The position numbers and the translations under genes are program-made. This document shows, in pieces, positions 48,656 through 60,498 of a DNA stretch of 64,000 bases. Source of the DNA: Eupeodes corollae. Taxonomy: Eukaryota; Arthropoda; Insecta; Diptera; Syrphidae. The stretch covers positions 308,138,485 through 308,202,484 of the forward strand of contig NC_079147.1 of NCBI RefSeq assembly GCF_945859685.1, given 5' to 3'. The stretch's first letter is position 1. Every line of letters starts with the position of its first letter. The notes below the pieces were generated by a model, which was not told the DNA's origin, ran no database searches, and saw only the letters and a list, made by a program, of their open reading frames with translations.

Positions 48656-50671
48656 ACAAAAAAATCTGTATTTTGATACAGAAATGTTTCAAGATACCTT
48701 TTTCGTTTTCCATATTTCAAAAATCACCATGGTTATCACCAAGACTTAACTTTTGACTTGAATATTTTCTGAACTTCGACTTCTTACTCATACCTCATCT
48801 TTTAAAAAATGTTGATAAAAAAAATTACTATGAAAGTTTTTTTTTTATTATTTTTTATTCAAATACGTTAAGAAAAATAATTTGCTTCCGACTAATTTCA
48901 TCTCATAAAAAACATTTGTTAACATCTAATTTAATTTTAATAAAAATGCATTTAACAGTTTTCTTACAAAAAATTCAAATACAACGTATTCCAATAAGAA
49001 TTTTCATGTTGATGTTTAAAAAATCAATAGCTATTTATTTCATTGTGAGGAGTAAGGTTAGCCATTTACAATATCAATCGAAATCCGCCAAAACGCGTTA
49101 ACGGCTATGGATGCATCTTAATCAAAAAGTGCTTTAGTTTTGCGCAATAGGACAACAAATTATAATATTTTAATAAGCAGTTTCAATACTTTCAGTGAAT
49201 TTTGGAAACGTGTATCGTTCAATTTTAATCAAGGGCATAGTTTTTACTTCTCAAAAGACAGTTTAAAAAGTGCCATCTGCCCAAATAGGGGGCTACTCAA
49301 AATGAAACACCTAGTTGGTAAACCCTTTATCTCGAGAACCAAGAAAAATACAGACCAATATTTTATTTTGTGCAAACCATAATTCTTAAAATTTTGTTGA
49401 CAGTTAATTTTAGGAAAAACAAAACCCTTCGAAAGTCACGACAGATAACTGCAATTACTGACAGTTTTCATAGTTCTTGAAAAATACACAGTTCAAAGTT
49501 CCACTCCACATCTATAACGCGCTTTTGTAACCTTCTCAGCAAAATGTCACTTTGGTACTTACAATAATTATCGTTTGCCTCGAAATGGAATGCATCACCT
49601 GATTACAGCTTAAGCGGCTATAAGTCTCTTTTATAAAGTACACAATGCAATAAAAATATGGAAAAGCAAAAATAATTACAGAGGGTTGGAAGGAAAAAAA
49701 ACAAAAATCCATAAATAAATTACATATAATTAATTACTTTGTTTTGTGTGCACTGTACACCGTTATACGTAAAAAAACAACTTCCTCCTTAAATCGTAGC
49801 ATAATAATAATTATAGTTATTTTTATTATTTTTGTTGATATTGCTACATTTTTACTCGTAAATGCCAAGACCAAGACTAAAAGAGTGTCGCATTAAAATT
49901 GTTATGGCGCAAGAAGAAGGCGCCCCCAAGCTTTTGTCATATTCCTACGGTATATGAAGTATATTTAGTGCGCTTTTCGCTTTTAGTACCTATCTAAGCG
50001 TATAAGCATGTTTTAAACAACAACAACAAAATTGAATAAAATAAAATCTATGATGATGGCCGAGAGGGTATGTTTATGTTTAGTGTATGTTAAATATAAA
50101 ATGTGTGTATAGTAAACAGCTAATAAAATTCTTGTTTACCTTCTGTAACTCAAACAATCTACGTAGATTGGTCAATGTTTTAACATAAATAAATAAACTT
50201 TCTATCTTCCTACTAGTAAGTTCTGGTTTATTCTTTTGGCTTTTAGTTTTTGGCTTTTGGGTTTGCACGCACGCATAACGATAGCATGCTCTGGGTGTTG
50301 GCCAACTTGTGATCCTCTGTTATTGTTGCCGTGTTTTTTCGAGAATTCACACTCTTTTCGAATGCAAAAAAAAAACATAAAAACAAAACAATTAAAACAC
50401 CAAAATATTCAAAATACCATCAACTATATATATATATATATACATATCGTGTGTTATAAGACGCATTCATTTGACCATTAATTGGTTAAGAATGGTTGCA
50501 AAACAACAACTTGACTGTGTGTAGTATATTTAACATATTCTGATAAGCTAAACTATTTTTTTTCTTTTTGCATTTCCCTCGCTACTTTTTCTGCTTGCCT
50601 CAAATGTCGAATGAAAACAATCTTTCCTACTGTTTTGAATTAGAATTTAGGTACTTTGTTTACATTTAAGT
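48656..50671. other. AT-rich DNA, nothing recognised
   Basis: No gene. A short TA dinucleotide run lies at about 50427-50443. The short frames at 48916-49382 and 50080-50481 show no motif. Confidence 0.35.
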
Positions 50672-50679
50672 TAGACCAA

Positions 50680-52903
50680 CACTGCGGTTCACTGAGTTTA
50701 GTTTACTTGAGAATTTAAACAAAATGCTTTCAAAGTAGTCTAAGTCTTAGTCTTAGTCTTAGTCTTAGTCTTAGTCTTAGTCTTAGTCTTAGTCTTAGTC
50801 TTAGTCTTAGTCTTAGTCTTAGTCTTAGTCTTAGTCTTAGTCTTAGTCTTAGTCTTAGTCTTAGTCTTAGTCTTAGTCTTAGTCTTAGTCTTAGTCTTAG
50901 TCTTAGTCTTAGTCTTAGTCTTAGTCTTAGTCTTAGTCTTAGTCTTAGTCTTAGTCTTAGTCTTAGTCTTAGTCTTAGTCTTAGTCTTAGTCTTAGTCTT
51001 AGTCTTAGTCTTAGTCTTAGTCTTAGTCTTAGTCTTAGTCTTAGTCTTAGTCTTAGTCTTAGTCTTAGTCTTAGTCTTAGTCTTAGTCTTAGTCTTAGTC
51101 TTAGTCTTAGTCTTAGTCTTAGTCTTAGTCTTAGTCTTAGTCTTAGTCTTAGTCTTAGTCTTAGTCTTAGTCTTAGTCTTAGTCTTAGTCTTAGTCTTAG
51201 TCTTAGTCTTAGTCTTAGTCTTAGTCTTAGTCTTAGTCTTAGTCTTAGTCTTAGTCTTAGTCTTAGTCTTAGTCTTAGTCTTAGTCTTAGTCTTAGTCTT
51301 AGTCTTAGTCTTAGTCTTAGTCTTAGTCTTAGTCTTAGTCTTAGTCTTAGTCTTAGTCTTAGTCTTAGTCTTAGTCTTAGTCTTAGTCTTAGTCTTAGTC
51401 TTAGTCTTAGTCTTAGTCTTAGTCTTAGTCTTAGTCTTAGTCTTAGTCTTAGTCTTAGTCTTAGTCTTAGTCTTAGTCTTAGTCTTAGTCTTAGTCTTAG
51501 TCTTAGTCTTAGTCTTAGTCTTAGTCTTAGTCTTAGTCTTAGTCTTAGTCTTAGTCTTAGTCTTAGTCTTAGTCTTAGTCTTAGTCTTAGTCTTAGTCTT
51601 AGTCTTAGTCTTAGTCTTAGTCTTAGTCTTAGTCTTAGTCTTAGTCTTAGTCTTAGTCTTAGTCTTAGTCTTAGTCTTAGTCTTAGTCTTAGTCTTAGTC
51701 TTAGTCTTAGTCTTAGTCTTAGTCTTAGTCTTAGTCTTAGTCTTAGTCTTAGTCTTAGTCTTAGTCTTAGTCTTAGTCTTAGTCTTAGTCTTAGTCTTAG
51801 TCTTAGTCTTAGTCTTAGTCTTAGTCTTAGTCTTAGTCTTAGTCTTAGTCTTAGTCTTAGTCTTAGTCTTAGTCTTAGTCTTAGTCTTAGTCTTAGTCTT
51901 AGTCTTAGTCTTAGTCTTAGTCTTAGTCTTAGTCTTAGTCTTAGTCTTAGTCTTAGTCTTAGTCTTAGTCTTAGTCTTAGTCTTAGTCTTAGTCTTAGTC
52001 TTAGTCTTAGTCTTAGTCTTAGTCTTAGTCTTAGTCTTAGTCTTAGTCTTAGTCTTAGTCTTAGTCTTAGTCTTAGTCTTAGTCTTAGTCTTAGTCTTAG
52101 TCTTAGTCTTAGTCTTAGTCTTAGTCTTAGTCTTAGTCTTAGTCTTAGTCTTAGTCTTAGTCTTAGTCTTAGTCTTAGTCTTAGTCTTAGTCTTAGTCTT
52201 AGTCTTAGTCTTAGTCTTAGTCTTAGTCTTAGTCTTAGTCTTAGTCTTAGTCTTAGTCTTAGTCTTAGTCTTAGTCTTAGTCTTAGTCTTAGTCTTAGTC
52301 TTAGTCTTAGTCTTAGTCTTAGTCTTAGTCTTAGTCTTAGTCTTAGTCTTAGTCTTAGTCTTAGTCTTAGTCTTAGTCTTAGTCTTAGTCTTAGTCTTAG
52401 TCTTAGTCTTAGTCTTAGTCTTAGTCTTAGTCTTAGTCTTAGTCTTAGTCTTAGTCTTAGTCTTAGTCTTAGTCTTAGTCTTAGTCTTAGTCTTAGTCTT
52501 AGTCTTAGTCTTAGTCTTAGTCTTAGTCTTAGTCTTAGTCTTAGTCTTAGTCTTAGTCTTAGTCTTAGTCTTAGTCTTAGTCTTAGTCTTAGTCTTAGTC
52601 TTAGTCTTAGTCTTAGTCTTAGTCTTAGTCTTAGTCTTAGTCTTAGTCTTAGTCTTAGTCTTAGTCTTAGTCTTAGTCTTAGTCTTAGTCTTAGTCTTAG
52701 TCTTAGTCTTAGTCTTAGTCTTAGTCTTAGTCTTAGTCTTAGTCTTAGTCTTAGTCTTAGTCTTAGTCTTAGTCTTAGTCTTAGTCTTAGTCTTAGTCTT
52801 AGAAACTTACTTAAATGGCCTTAAAATTGTACTCAGACTTTCTTACTCATCATATTCAGAGGCGTTCAAAAATTGATACCGTTTATTTGTGTGAACCGCA
52901 GTG
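50680..52903. mobile_element. hAT-like MITE enclosing a hexamer satellite
   Basis: Perfect 13-bp inverted repeats CACTGCGGTTCAC (50680-50692) and GTGAACCGCAGTG (52891-52903) flank the satellite. Outside them lie TAGACCAA (50672-50679) and TACATCAA (52904-52911), identical at 6 of 8 positions, as expected for an aged 8-bp hAT-type duplication. The CA-TG ends and the GCGGTTC core also resemble hAT termini. Apart from the array there are only about 50 bp of unique DNA on the left and 88 bp on the right, and no transposase. The 13-bp match, at nearly symmetric positions, is hard to explain by chance. Superfamily assignment is inference. Confidence 0.65.
50743..52802. repeat. (AGTCTT)n satellite array, about 343 units
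   Basis: A 6-bp unit AGTCTT repeats without visible interruption from 50743 to 52800, plus two bases: 343 full units in about 2.06 kb. One variant unit, AGTCTA, precedes it at 50737-50742. Frames of the plus strand read Ser-Leu, Val-Leu or a stop every unit; no start codon precedes the open frames, so it is non-coding. The unit is not the insect telomere repeat TTAGG, and flies lack telomerase repeats. The absence of any point change over 2 kb suggests very recent expansion or collapse/expansion of the assembly. Confidence 0.98.
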
Positions 52904-52911
52904 TACATCAA

Positions 52912-53956
52912 TAACCCAAACACTCTACGCGTGCATGCATGTCTCTCACGGTAGATAGATTTTATTATAATTTCGCTTTCGTTTCCCCCAATTAGAATTC
53001 TGAATAATATACCCCCTCTTTATTTTTCTATTTCTTATTTTATTTTTTGGCTGTCAGCGTTTTATCTGACCTAATTTTTTGGCTTTTGCACATTTGAAAC
53101 AAACATAATAAATGTGGTGTATAGATTTGGATTTGAACATTCGTACAAATATCACTCAAAAATATATCTTGTACTCTTCAAAAACTGATTGCAAATTTAC
53201 CAGATCGAAAGCAAGAAAACAACAAACAACAAAAAAAAAAGAATAATAATAGAAATGCTGCGTAGAAAAGTGAGTGTTAAGCTTATTCATAAATTATTAC
53301 ATTTTTGCAGTGATAAAATATCAACATCTTTTATATGTATATTTGTTTTCAAAAATAAAATGAAAACAAATACATATTTTCAGTGGTTGTAATTTAAAAA
53401 ACACAAAATAAACGTATTTGATGTTTTTCTTTCATCAGGTTTGTAAAAGAGTGTAATCCCTTGCGATTGCAATCTTTTGAAAAATTTAATTGAATGCTGC
53501 TAATGGTTGCATTTGTTTTTTTTTTTAAACTGAGAACTTAAACATTTTTGTCTGCTATTAAATCCTAAAAGCTTTTGTTAATTAAGTTAAAACTTGCGAC
53601 CTAAGGTTTTAACAAGAATTTTTTAGTTTTTTTTAGAGTTGTAAGAAACTATTAAATTTTTATTTTCAAAATTCGTTGTCAACATTTTTTAACGAAATTG
53701 AAAGGTAAAACCTATATTTTTAAAAAAAACTGCCTACTTAAAATATTTTTAATATTTAATACTTAAAATTTAATTATATAATTTTTTTGAGAAGAAAAAT
53801 AGTTTTTTTTTTCATTTTTCACGATAAAATTATTTTGTATTTGTGAATCTTAAAATTAAGGTACTATTTTTAACCAGACTCTTTTTATACATGATATGCG
53901 TCCAGTCGTGCGTCCTATGGACCGTTTTATTCTGAAGGTCTTGAAGAAATTAGGAA
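52912..53956. other. AT-rich DNA upstream of a LINE
   Basis: No recognisable gene. The last 80 bases before 53957 (GACCGTTTTATTCTGAAGG) are a little richer in codon-like sequence and may be the 5' part of the LINE's ORF1 in another frame. Confidence 0.4.
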
Positions 53957-54760
53957 ATGTATTTGACGTTAACTAGGGTGCTAATAATAATCCTCTATTT
54001 GCCTGTTTCGGACCCTGTGGTAATCTTTCATTTCATTAAAAAAATAGCCAATTCGAAATTTGCTCACTGGTACTGTCACGACTGCCGTAAGCTCTCTGTA
54101 TTTCAACTAGCTTTTGAAATGTCTTCTTTTAAGGCTGAAATTTTAAAACTTTCTAAAGATTTTGAAGAGCTACTGAAGTCTTTCAGCACTGCAGTTTGCA
54201 AATTAAATGCATACTCTGTAACCAACATCATGGTCGATAGTTCTACTTCGACCAATGATTTGGCACAGCCTTTTCCCACTACTTTCTCTTCTACATTTGA
54301 AGATATTCTCGCGCAATCAGGTTCTGGTGTTAATAACGCAGAAAGTGTACCTGAGAAACAAAAGAAAAAGTCTAAGAAAAGAAGCCGAGAAAACTCTGAA
54401 CTTGCTAGAAATTCTACCCCACCATCACAAAGAACAAATGTCAACATCACCCCAATACCTACAGATCCCACCGGAACTCCCAATACACCTCAAATTGTTG
54501 TCTCAGATTTAGCTTCCAATAGTGACACCGTTACAGGAACTGTAATAAACAACGTCATCCCTATGAAAGCTGTCTCCAAACCAAAAATAATTTGTATATC
54601 TCCAGAAGATATAACTTTTCACTTAGTATCTACCAATAGCATACCTTCCAGCTCATCTATCAGATGTACTAAGATCAGTAAACCAAAAAGCTTTGTTTCC
54701 TCTTTTAAATTAATAACGAATCCCACTTACTTTGATTCCATTTGCAACCCAAATATATAG
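53957..54760 (+). CDS. LINE ORF1 (Gag-like), possibly truncated at its start
   Basis: The longest clean frame of this element, 267 codons. Near residues 34-56 the string KFAHWYCHDCRKLSVFQLAF looks like the end of a Cys/His (PHD-like) zinc finger of the kind found in ORF1 of CR1/jockey-group LINEs. It is followed by a helical, possibly coiled-coil stretch (KAEILKLSKDFEELLKSF) and then a long polar Ser/Thr/Asn/Pro-rich region with a basic patch (KQKKKSKKRSRE). The zinc finger's first Cys pair is not seen, so the true start probably lies upstream in a disrupted frame. ORF1 proteins bind RNA and chaperone the element's RNP. It overlaps the next open frame by 29 bases. Confidence 0.65.
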   Translation: MYLTLTRVLIIILYLPVSDPVVIFHFIKKIANSKFAHWYCHDCRKLSVFQLAFEMSSFKAEILKLSKDFEELLKSFSTAVCKLNAYSVTNIMVDSSTSTNDLAQPFPTTFSSTFEDILAQSGSGVNNAESVPEKQKKKSKKRSRENSELARNSTPPSQRTNVNITPIPTDPTGTPNTPQIVVSDLASNSDTVTGTVINNVIPMKAVSKPKIICISPEDITFHLVSTNSIPSSSSIRCTKISKPKSFVSSFKLITNPTYFDSICNPNI

Positions 54761-57480
54761 CAGAGACTTTAGTCAAAGAATTTATTCAAAGTCAAAAACA
54801 GGGTATTTCTTTGAAAAACAAATCAAAAAACTTAACAGGCTTGCGCTCTTCTACCAAAACGTAAGGGGACTTCGTAGCAAGATTACTGACATTTTTCTTA
54901 ATTCCCAATCATTTAAACACGATGTATTCGTTTTGACAGAACTTTTCAGTCAAGAGTTCGAAGTTTACAGAAACGATCTTCATGTTGGTAATGCAAAGGA
55001 TTTAGGTGGAGGTGTTCTCATACCGGTTAAAAAAACATATTTCTCTGCTTCTGTATCTTTTCCATTTGTATTATCAATTGAACTGGTATGTGTAAAGATA
55101 TTGGTACAGACTAAGACTTTTTTCATTTTAAACGTTTACATTCCTCCAAAAAGTTTGGAGTCTCTTTCTAACGATCGCTCTGGGATATAGACTTATAAAT
55201 TTGTCCGGCTCTGACACCAATATTTTACTTCAAGGTGATTTTAATTTACCACACATTGACTGGATTCCACCCGAAGACGAATTCTGCCTTGAAGTCTCTC
55301 CTTCTTCTTCACAAATGGAACTATCTCTTCTCGATAAGGTCCTTCTTACTGACTTACAGCAAACAAGCTGTATTAAAAATTGAAAAAATCGAATTCTCGA
55401 TTTAGTCTTTTCTCTTGTTCTAGAATCTAGATCAGGAATTACTAATATTGACAAATATCACCCCCCTTTGGAATTTTTTTTGACTTAAGTAATCACCTTA
55501 CTCATCACAGTAATTCTTTTGATTGCTGATATAATTTTGATTTCTGAAGAGCCAATTTCCAGCAGTTGTCTGAAGATTTAACCATTTCTGGAATTGCTGA
55601 TACACTAGCATTTTCTAACATTGACGAAGCAGTATCTTAATTATTGTTTTGAAAAAAATTTTCCGTCAAAGAAATCAAGAAATACAAACTTAAGCCATCC
55701 TTGGTACACGAAAGAATTGTGTTTACTGCGTAACAAAAGAAATAAGGCATGGAAAACGTATCTCAAGACTCTGTCAACTTCTCTTTTTATGTTTAATTCT
55801 TTAACCAGTTTAAATCTCTTTCTAATTTTGTATATGCTTGTTATGTTACTTACATATATGGGCGCCTCCTTGAAAGAGAATACTAAAAAAATTTGGAAAT
55901 TTTGTAAACTGAAAGAAAAAATCAGATGGCTTTCCAATTAACTTCACTTACAAGAACCTTTCGTTAGATAAAACTTTTGGTATCTGTAACGCTTTCGCAA
56001 CGAATTTCCGTGAGTCATTTGTTAATAGCCCTCAAGAAGTTGATGAAGTATATTTTCATAATCTTCACACCTTTTCGCAAACTAGCTGTAGCCACATACC
56101 TGTGCTACAGAGTACGGTCCTTGATCTTTTATCTGCGTTGAATAAAGACTGCTCAGCTGGTCCTGATGGTATTCCCCCGATAGTACTAAGAACTTGTCGT
56201 AATGCTTTAGTTGAACCCCTTACGTTTTTATTCAAACTTTCTCTAAAAACAGTCAAATTTCATAGTATATGGAAGAAGTCATTTCTAACACCAATTTTCA
56301 AGAAAGGTAACAAGTCGGGCATAAGCAACTACAGGCCCATTGCAAAGCTTTTTTTGCATTCCTAAAGTATTTGAACAAGTTGTTTGTGAAACCGTAGCAT
56401 ATTTTGGTAAAAATATCATTTGCGAACAACAACATGGTTTTGTGAAAAAAAGATCAACCTCCTCACATTCTCAAACATAATATGTTCAAACGCTTTAGAA
56501 CAAGGTTATGAAGTTGACTGTGTATACACTGACTTTTTTAAAGCTTTTGACCAACTTAGCCACGGAATTATTTTATTTAAACTTAAGGCTCTTGGTTTTC
56601 CACTATTCTTCTGAGCTTGGATTAAGTCATACCTTGAAAACAGATCCTACGGGGTAAAATTTAGAAATTGTCATTCTGAACAGTTTGTTGCTCAACCTGG
56701 TGTTCCTCAGGGAAGAAATCTTGGCCCTTTTCTGTTCATCCTATCTATTAACGATGTATCGTCATGTCTACGCTCAAGTGAACTTCTCATTTTTGCTGAC
56801 GATATGAAGATTTTCAAAATAATAAAGTCCACCCATTATCGTATTCTTTTACAAGCCGACATTGATAGTTTCACATTTTGGTGTAGGAAAAATAGCCTTT
56901 TACTCAACCCTTTAAAATGCCAGACGATAACTTTCACTAAAAAACGTATTTGACTACTGTATATCACAGCAAAAACTCTGTCGTGTCTCCACATTTAAAG
57001 ATTTAGGTGTACATTTCTGTTCCAACTTAGAGTTTACACATCTCATTAATTTTATTGTTAATAAGGCAAGTTCTATGCTTGGTTTTATAAAACGCTGGGC
57101 AAAGGAGTTCAATGATCCCTATGTTACCCTTTCTTTATATAATAGCCATGTTCGTCCTCATCTTGAATATGCTTCGCAGGTATGGACTCCCTATTACGAA
57201 ATTCATAGAAAACGTATTGAATCAATTCAACATAATTTCATTCGCTTTGCCCTAAAAGGTCTTCCTTAAGAAGATCCCTTACTAACAACTAACACATGCA
57301 CTTATGATGAGCTTCTGATCGTAGTTTGACGATTGCTATAAGCTTACTACTTTCTGAAATTCTGAAGTGTAAAAATGTTTCCCGAACGTGTACGCACTCT
57401 GGATTTAAAACCTTGAAACTTCCAGAAATGCAAACATTTTTCAAATAATAGCCATTCTAATTGCTTCCTTTGGGAAGTTG
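54761..57480 (+). pseudogene. LINE ORF2 (endonuclease-RT), decayed but nearly full length
   Basis: Endonuclease: LALFYQNVRGLRSKITDIF (about 54840), VFVLTE, LGGGVLIPVKK (about 55005), FFILNVYIPPKSL, NILLQGDFNLPHIDW (about 55222-55265) and a degraded 'D-H' region near 55460. Connector: NKRNKAWKTYLKTL (55735) and ENTKKIWKFCKLKEKI. RT: CSAGPDGIPPIVLRTC (56152), FLTPIFKKGN, SNYRPIAKL, VYTDFFKAFDQLSHG (motif A, 56521), GVPQGRNLGPFLFIL (56700) and LLIFADDMKIFK, with the catalytic Asp pair intact at about 56798. C-terminal: MLGFIKRWAKEF, SHVRPHLEYASQVWTPYY, RIESIQHNFIRFALKGLP (57075-57269). Clade is jockey/CR1/I-group, unresolved. About ten stops or frameshifts. Confidence 0.85.
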
Positions 57481-59029
57481 AAAATCTATAATTTCGAACT
57501 TAAACACACAAGCCTAAACAGAGGTTCGGTCATGCTTTAAAATGTAAAACTGAAAATTCTTATGAAATACTTTTCAAGTTTTTGTCCAAGTTTTCCCATG
57601 ATCGTGAGTTAAGGAATATCTATTAAGAGCATCCAATAGTTAATGGTCTCCAATTGTCCTTCAAAAACAAAATTCCCAAATGAAATCGGTTTCGTAAACA
57701 AATACAGAAATATGTTTGGAGTATTCAACAGAAGACCTATAAAAATAATCCGGAAAGACATTTTTATTAAAATGCCGTCTTTTATGCGTTAACAACCGCA
57801 GCTCTGTTGTCGTTTTGTTTAAGTACTTCTGTTTTTCACGAATGGATGCTCTTTACGTCTTGAGAACTCTTTTAAAATATGTAAAACCAATTTTCAGTTT
57901 GAGATTTAAATTAAAACAATACCTCCGTTGTATGTTTATGGTTTGTTAAATATATTAGACATATGTGTTCAACCTGGAATTGTGTTGGATTTATTGAATC
58001 TTAAAAACCTAAAAAATAACCCCCAAACAGAAAGGAAGAAACAGCAGCTTCTCACAGAATTCAATAAAGAAACAGAAATAAATAAACTTTTTTTTCTACG
58101 TTCAAAAACCACAAACTTCTCTGCACACAAAAACAGACTTAAATTCAACCTTGCGTAAAGCCACGGCATTCTTCATGTGGTTTTGTCGTCGTCGTCGATT
58201 TACAACGAGCGATGAGACAACTCTGCGGATTCTCATACGTTCAGGGTTCGTTGTTGGCTTAGAGCTTGGATATTTTTTTGGTCGGATCCGAATCCCCGAA
58301 ATACAAAAACAAACAAGATACCACAAAATTCAGCCGTATTTTTTCCTGACCACCATTTATTCCTGCCTCGTATTTTATGTGTCTTTTTATTTTCATTTTT
58401 ATTTTTCACTCCCCGGCGCAGTTTAGTTACGATACTTTGTATGGGAGAAGCCCTTTTGTACAAAAATGCCTACCAAGGGTATTTTTGGTCGTCTTCTTGG
58501 TTTTGTTTTTATTGTTTGAATCATAAAACTGTCGTTTCTGTATCCCTGATTTAATGTTTTTTTATATTTTTATACTTTTTTTTAGCCATACAAACTTTCG
58601 TTAGGTCCTTTTGTCGGTTGTGCAAATTGATATACAAAAGAAAGTAGACAAAAAAGACCTTCTCGCGCCTGCGGATATACAAAAAAACAGCGAACATAAC
58701 AATACCCCCTCTCCCAGTTACATATTTTGTTTCTTTTGTCGAAAAGAACGGGGAATTTAGCTTGTTCTCGCTTTTTGAAAGGTACATATATTTACTTAGT
58801 TATGTTACGAGTTACGACACAGACACTGGTCGTTCCATTGCCTAGGCTTTGAGGTCAAACGGTGATATATGGACTCAGTCATCTCTTTGAACAAACAAAC
58901 AGTCCTGATGATGGTTTTGGTTTTTAAATTCCACTAAACTGTCAAAACTTATTTCTTTCATATACAAAAAGCTAACGTATGAATTGCTATATTAAATAGG
59001 GCTTACTATTAAAGTTGCAAAAAGACCGA
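57481..59029. other. Host-like DNA, no gene recognised
   Basis: 57481-57900 may still include LINE 3' non-coding sequence. From about 58140 the composition is richer in G and C, with CGTCGTCGTCG near 58186. The frames there overlap on opposite strands and match nothing I know. Confidence 0.35.
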
Positions 59030-59230
59030 GGGTGTTTTTTCTACATCGGATTTTTGAGGCATCTATAGAAGAATTTTCCAATATAAGGTACCATTTTGAA
59101 TAGCCCGCTATTTGGACAGCTGTCAGTTTTAAAGTTGTCATATTTGATGAGCAAAATAACGCTATTCTAATTTAACAACGCATTGAATTTGTGAAAATTC
59201 GCAATTAAAATGAAAGCTCTTGTTCGAAAA
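59030..59230 (+). mobile_element. Possible mariner-like 5' end
   Basis: It begins with GGGTGTTTTTT, similar to the ends of the 8372-9525 element. It continues with GGACAGCTGTCAGTTTTAAA and GAATTTGTGAAAATTCGCAA, a leader style I associate with insect mariner-like elements just before the transposase start. No transposase follows and no partner end is visible, so this would be a solo end. Confidence 0.35.
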
Positions 59231-60498
59231 CTTTTTAAAGTTTCAATAAAAGTAAATTTTAAACATATTATTTTTAGCCCGACTTTAAGCTTATGCAAAA
59301 CAAAAGAGACTGGGATGCGACTCACACTGATAAATTCAGACGGGATGTCGAATTGTTTTGCTTAAAAGCTTATAGGTTTTCGTGTTGTGTTAAAAAAGTT
59401 GTCAGTTGAATTATTCTTCAAAATTTCAAAAGTACCAACAAAATTTTTCGTAAAATGAAATAGTTTAGTTTCAAAATCTAATTTTTGTAAATAGATTTTT
59501 AGTAGAAAACAAATTTTTACCAATTTTAGTAGCATTTCTTTTTTTTAATTTTTTTTATAAACAAATCCAAATTGGATGAATGATGAATTACTGAATATCG
59601 AAAACAATATTTTCTGTGAGATAAAATAAGTTTAAAGCCGATATTTTTTTATTTGGAAAAGCTATTTAAGTCGAAAGTAAATTTTTACTAAGATTAATTA
59701 TTGTTTTTTTAGGTTTTCTTTTTTGTAAAAATAACTATCAATTCGATTTTTCTCAAAAATTTACTGAATGTTGACAACAATAACGTTTCTAAAGATAAAA
59801 GTATTATAGGGCTTCTTCGACTTATTCGGAGCCCAGGCCTATAATGAGCGGTTTTATCCGGCTCCCCATCCTTATAGTTATATTTAGGATCTGGCCCTCC
59901 AGGTTGGGGGTTGTGCCGTTCGGGGTGGCTTCCTGGCCAAGTAAATGCTTTCATAGATGCGAAGCAACAACAAGCCTCGGATACGGACGGATTTACTGTT
60001 GACAACCAACGCAAACGAATTAAGGACAACAAACTTCAGGTATGCACGTGGAATGTTAGGTCCCTTAACAGACCACGTGCGGCCGAAGAATAAGCGGAGT
60101 CCCTTGACTGCTATAAAGCAGACATCACCACCATCCAGGACATACGATGGGATGGGAGTCATTGGAACCAGACTAAGGCAAGAAGTCTTGAGCTATAGGT
60201 ACATCAATGAGCGCCTCATGACCATACTCATCAAGGCTTAATTCGGCAACATTAGCCTGATATGCGCGCACGCTCCCACAGAAGAGAAAGACGACAACAC
60301 CAAAGATATGTTCTTCGAGCTCCTAGACAAAACATATGAGCAGTGCCCTAGCTGCGATATTAAAGTAGTCCTGGGCGATTTTAATGCCAACCCAGGAAGG
60401 GAAGACATCTTTGGTGGATTAATCGGGAAGAACAGCCTGCACGACAACATTTCCGACCACGGATTCAGGCTCTAGATTTTGCTGCGGGGCAAAACGTC

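Noticed and set aside
50743..52802. Telomere-like repeat
   Set aside because: The hexamer contains TTAG, but the unit AGTCTT is not the insect TTAGG repeat, the array is interstitial with unique DNA on both sides, and flies have lost telomerase repeats.
50743..52802. Long open frames encoding Ser-Leu, Val-Leu, Lys-Thr or Arg-Leu dipeptides
   Set aside because: Two frames per strand are open merely because a 6-bp unit repeats; no start codon or flanking coding sequence supports a protein.
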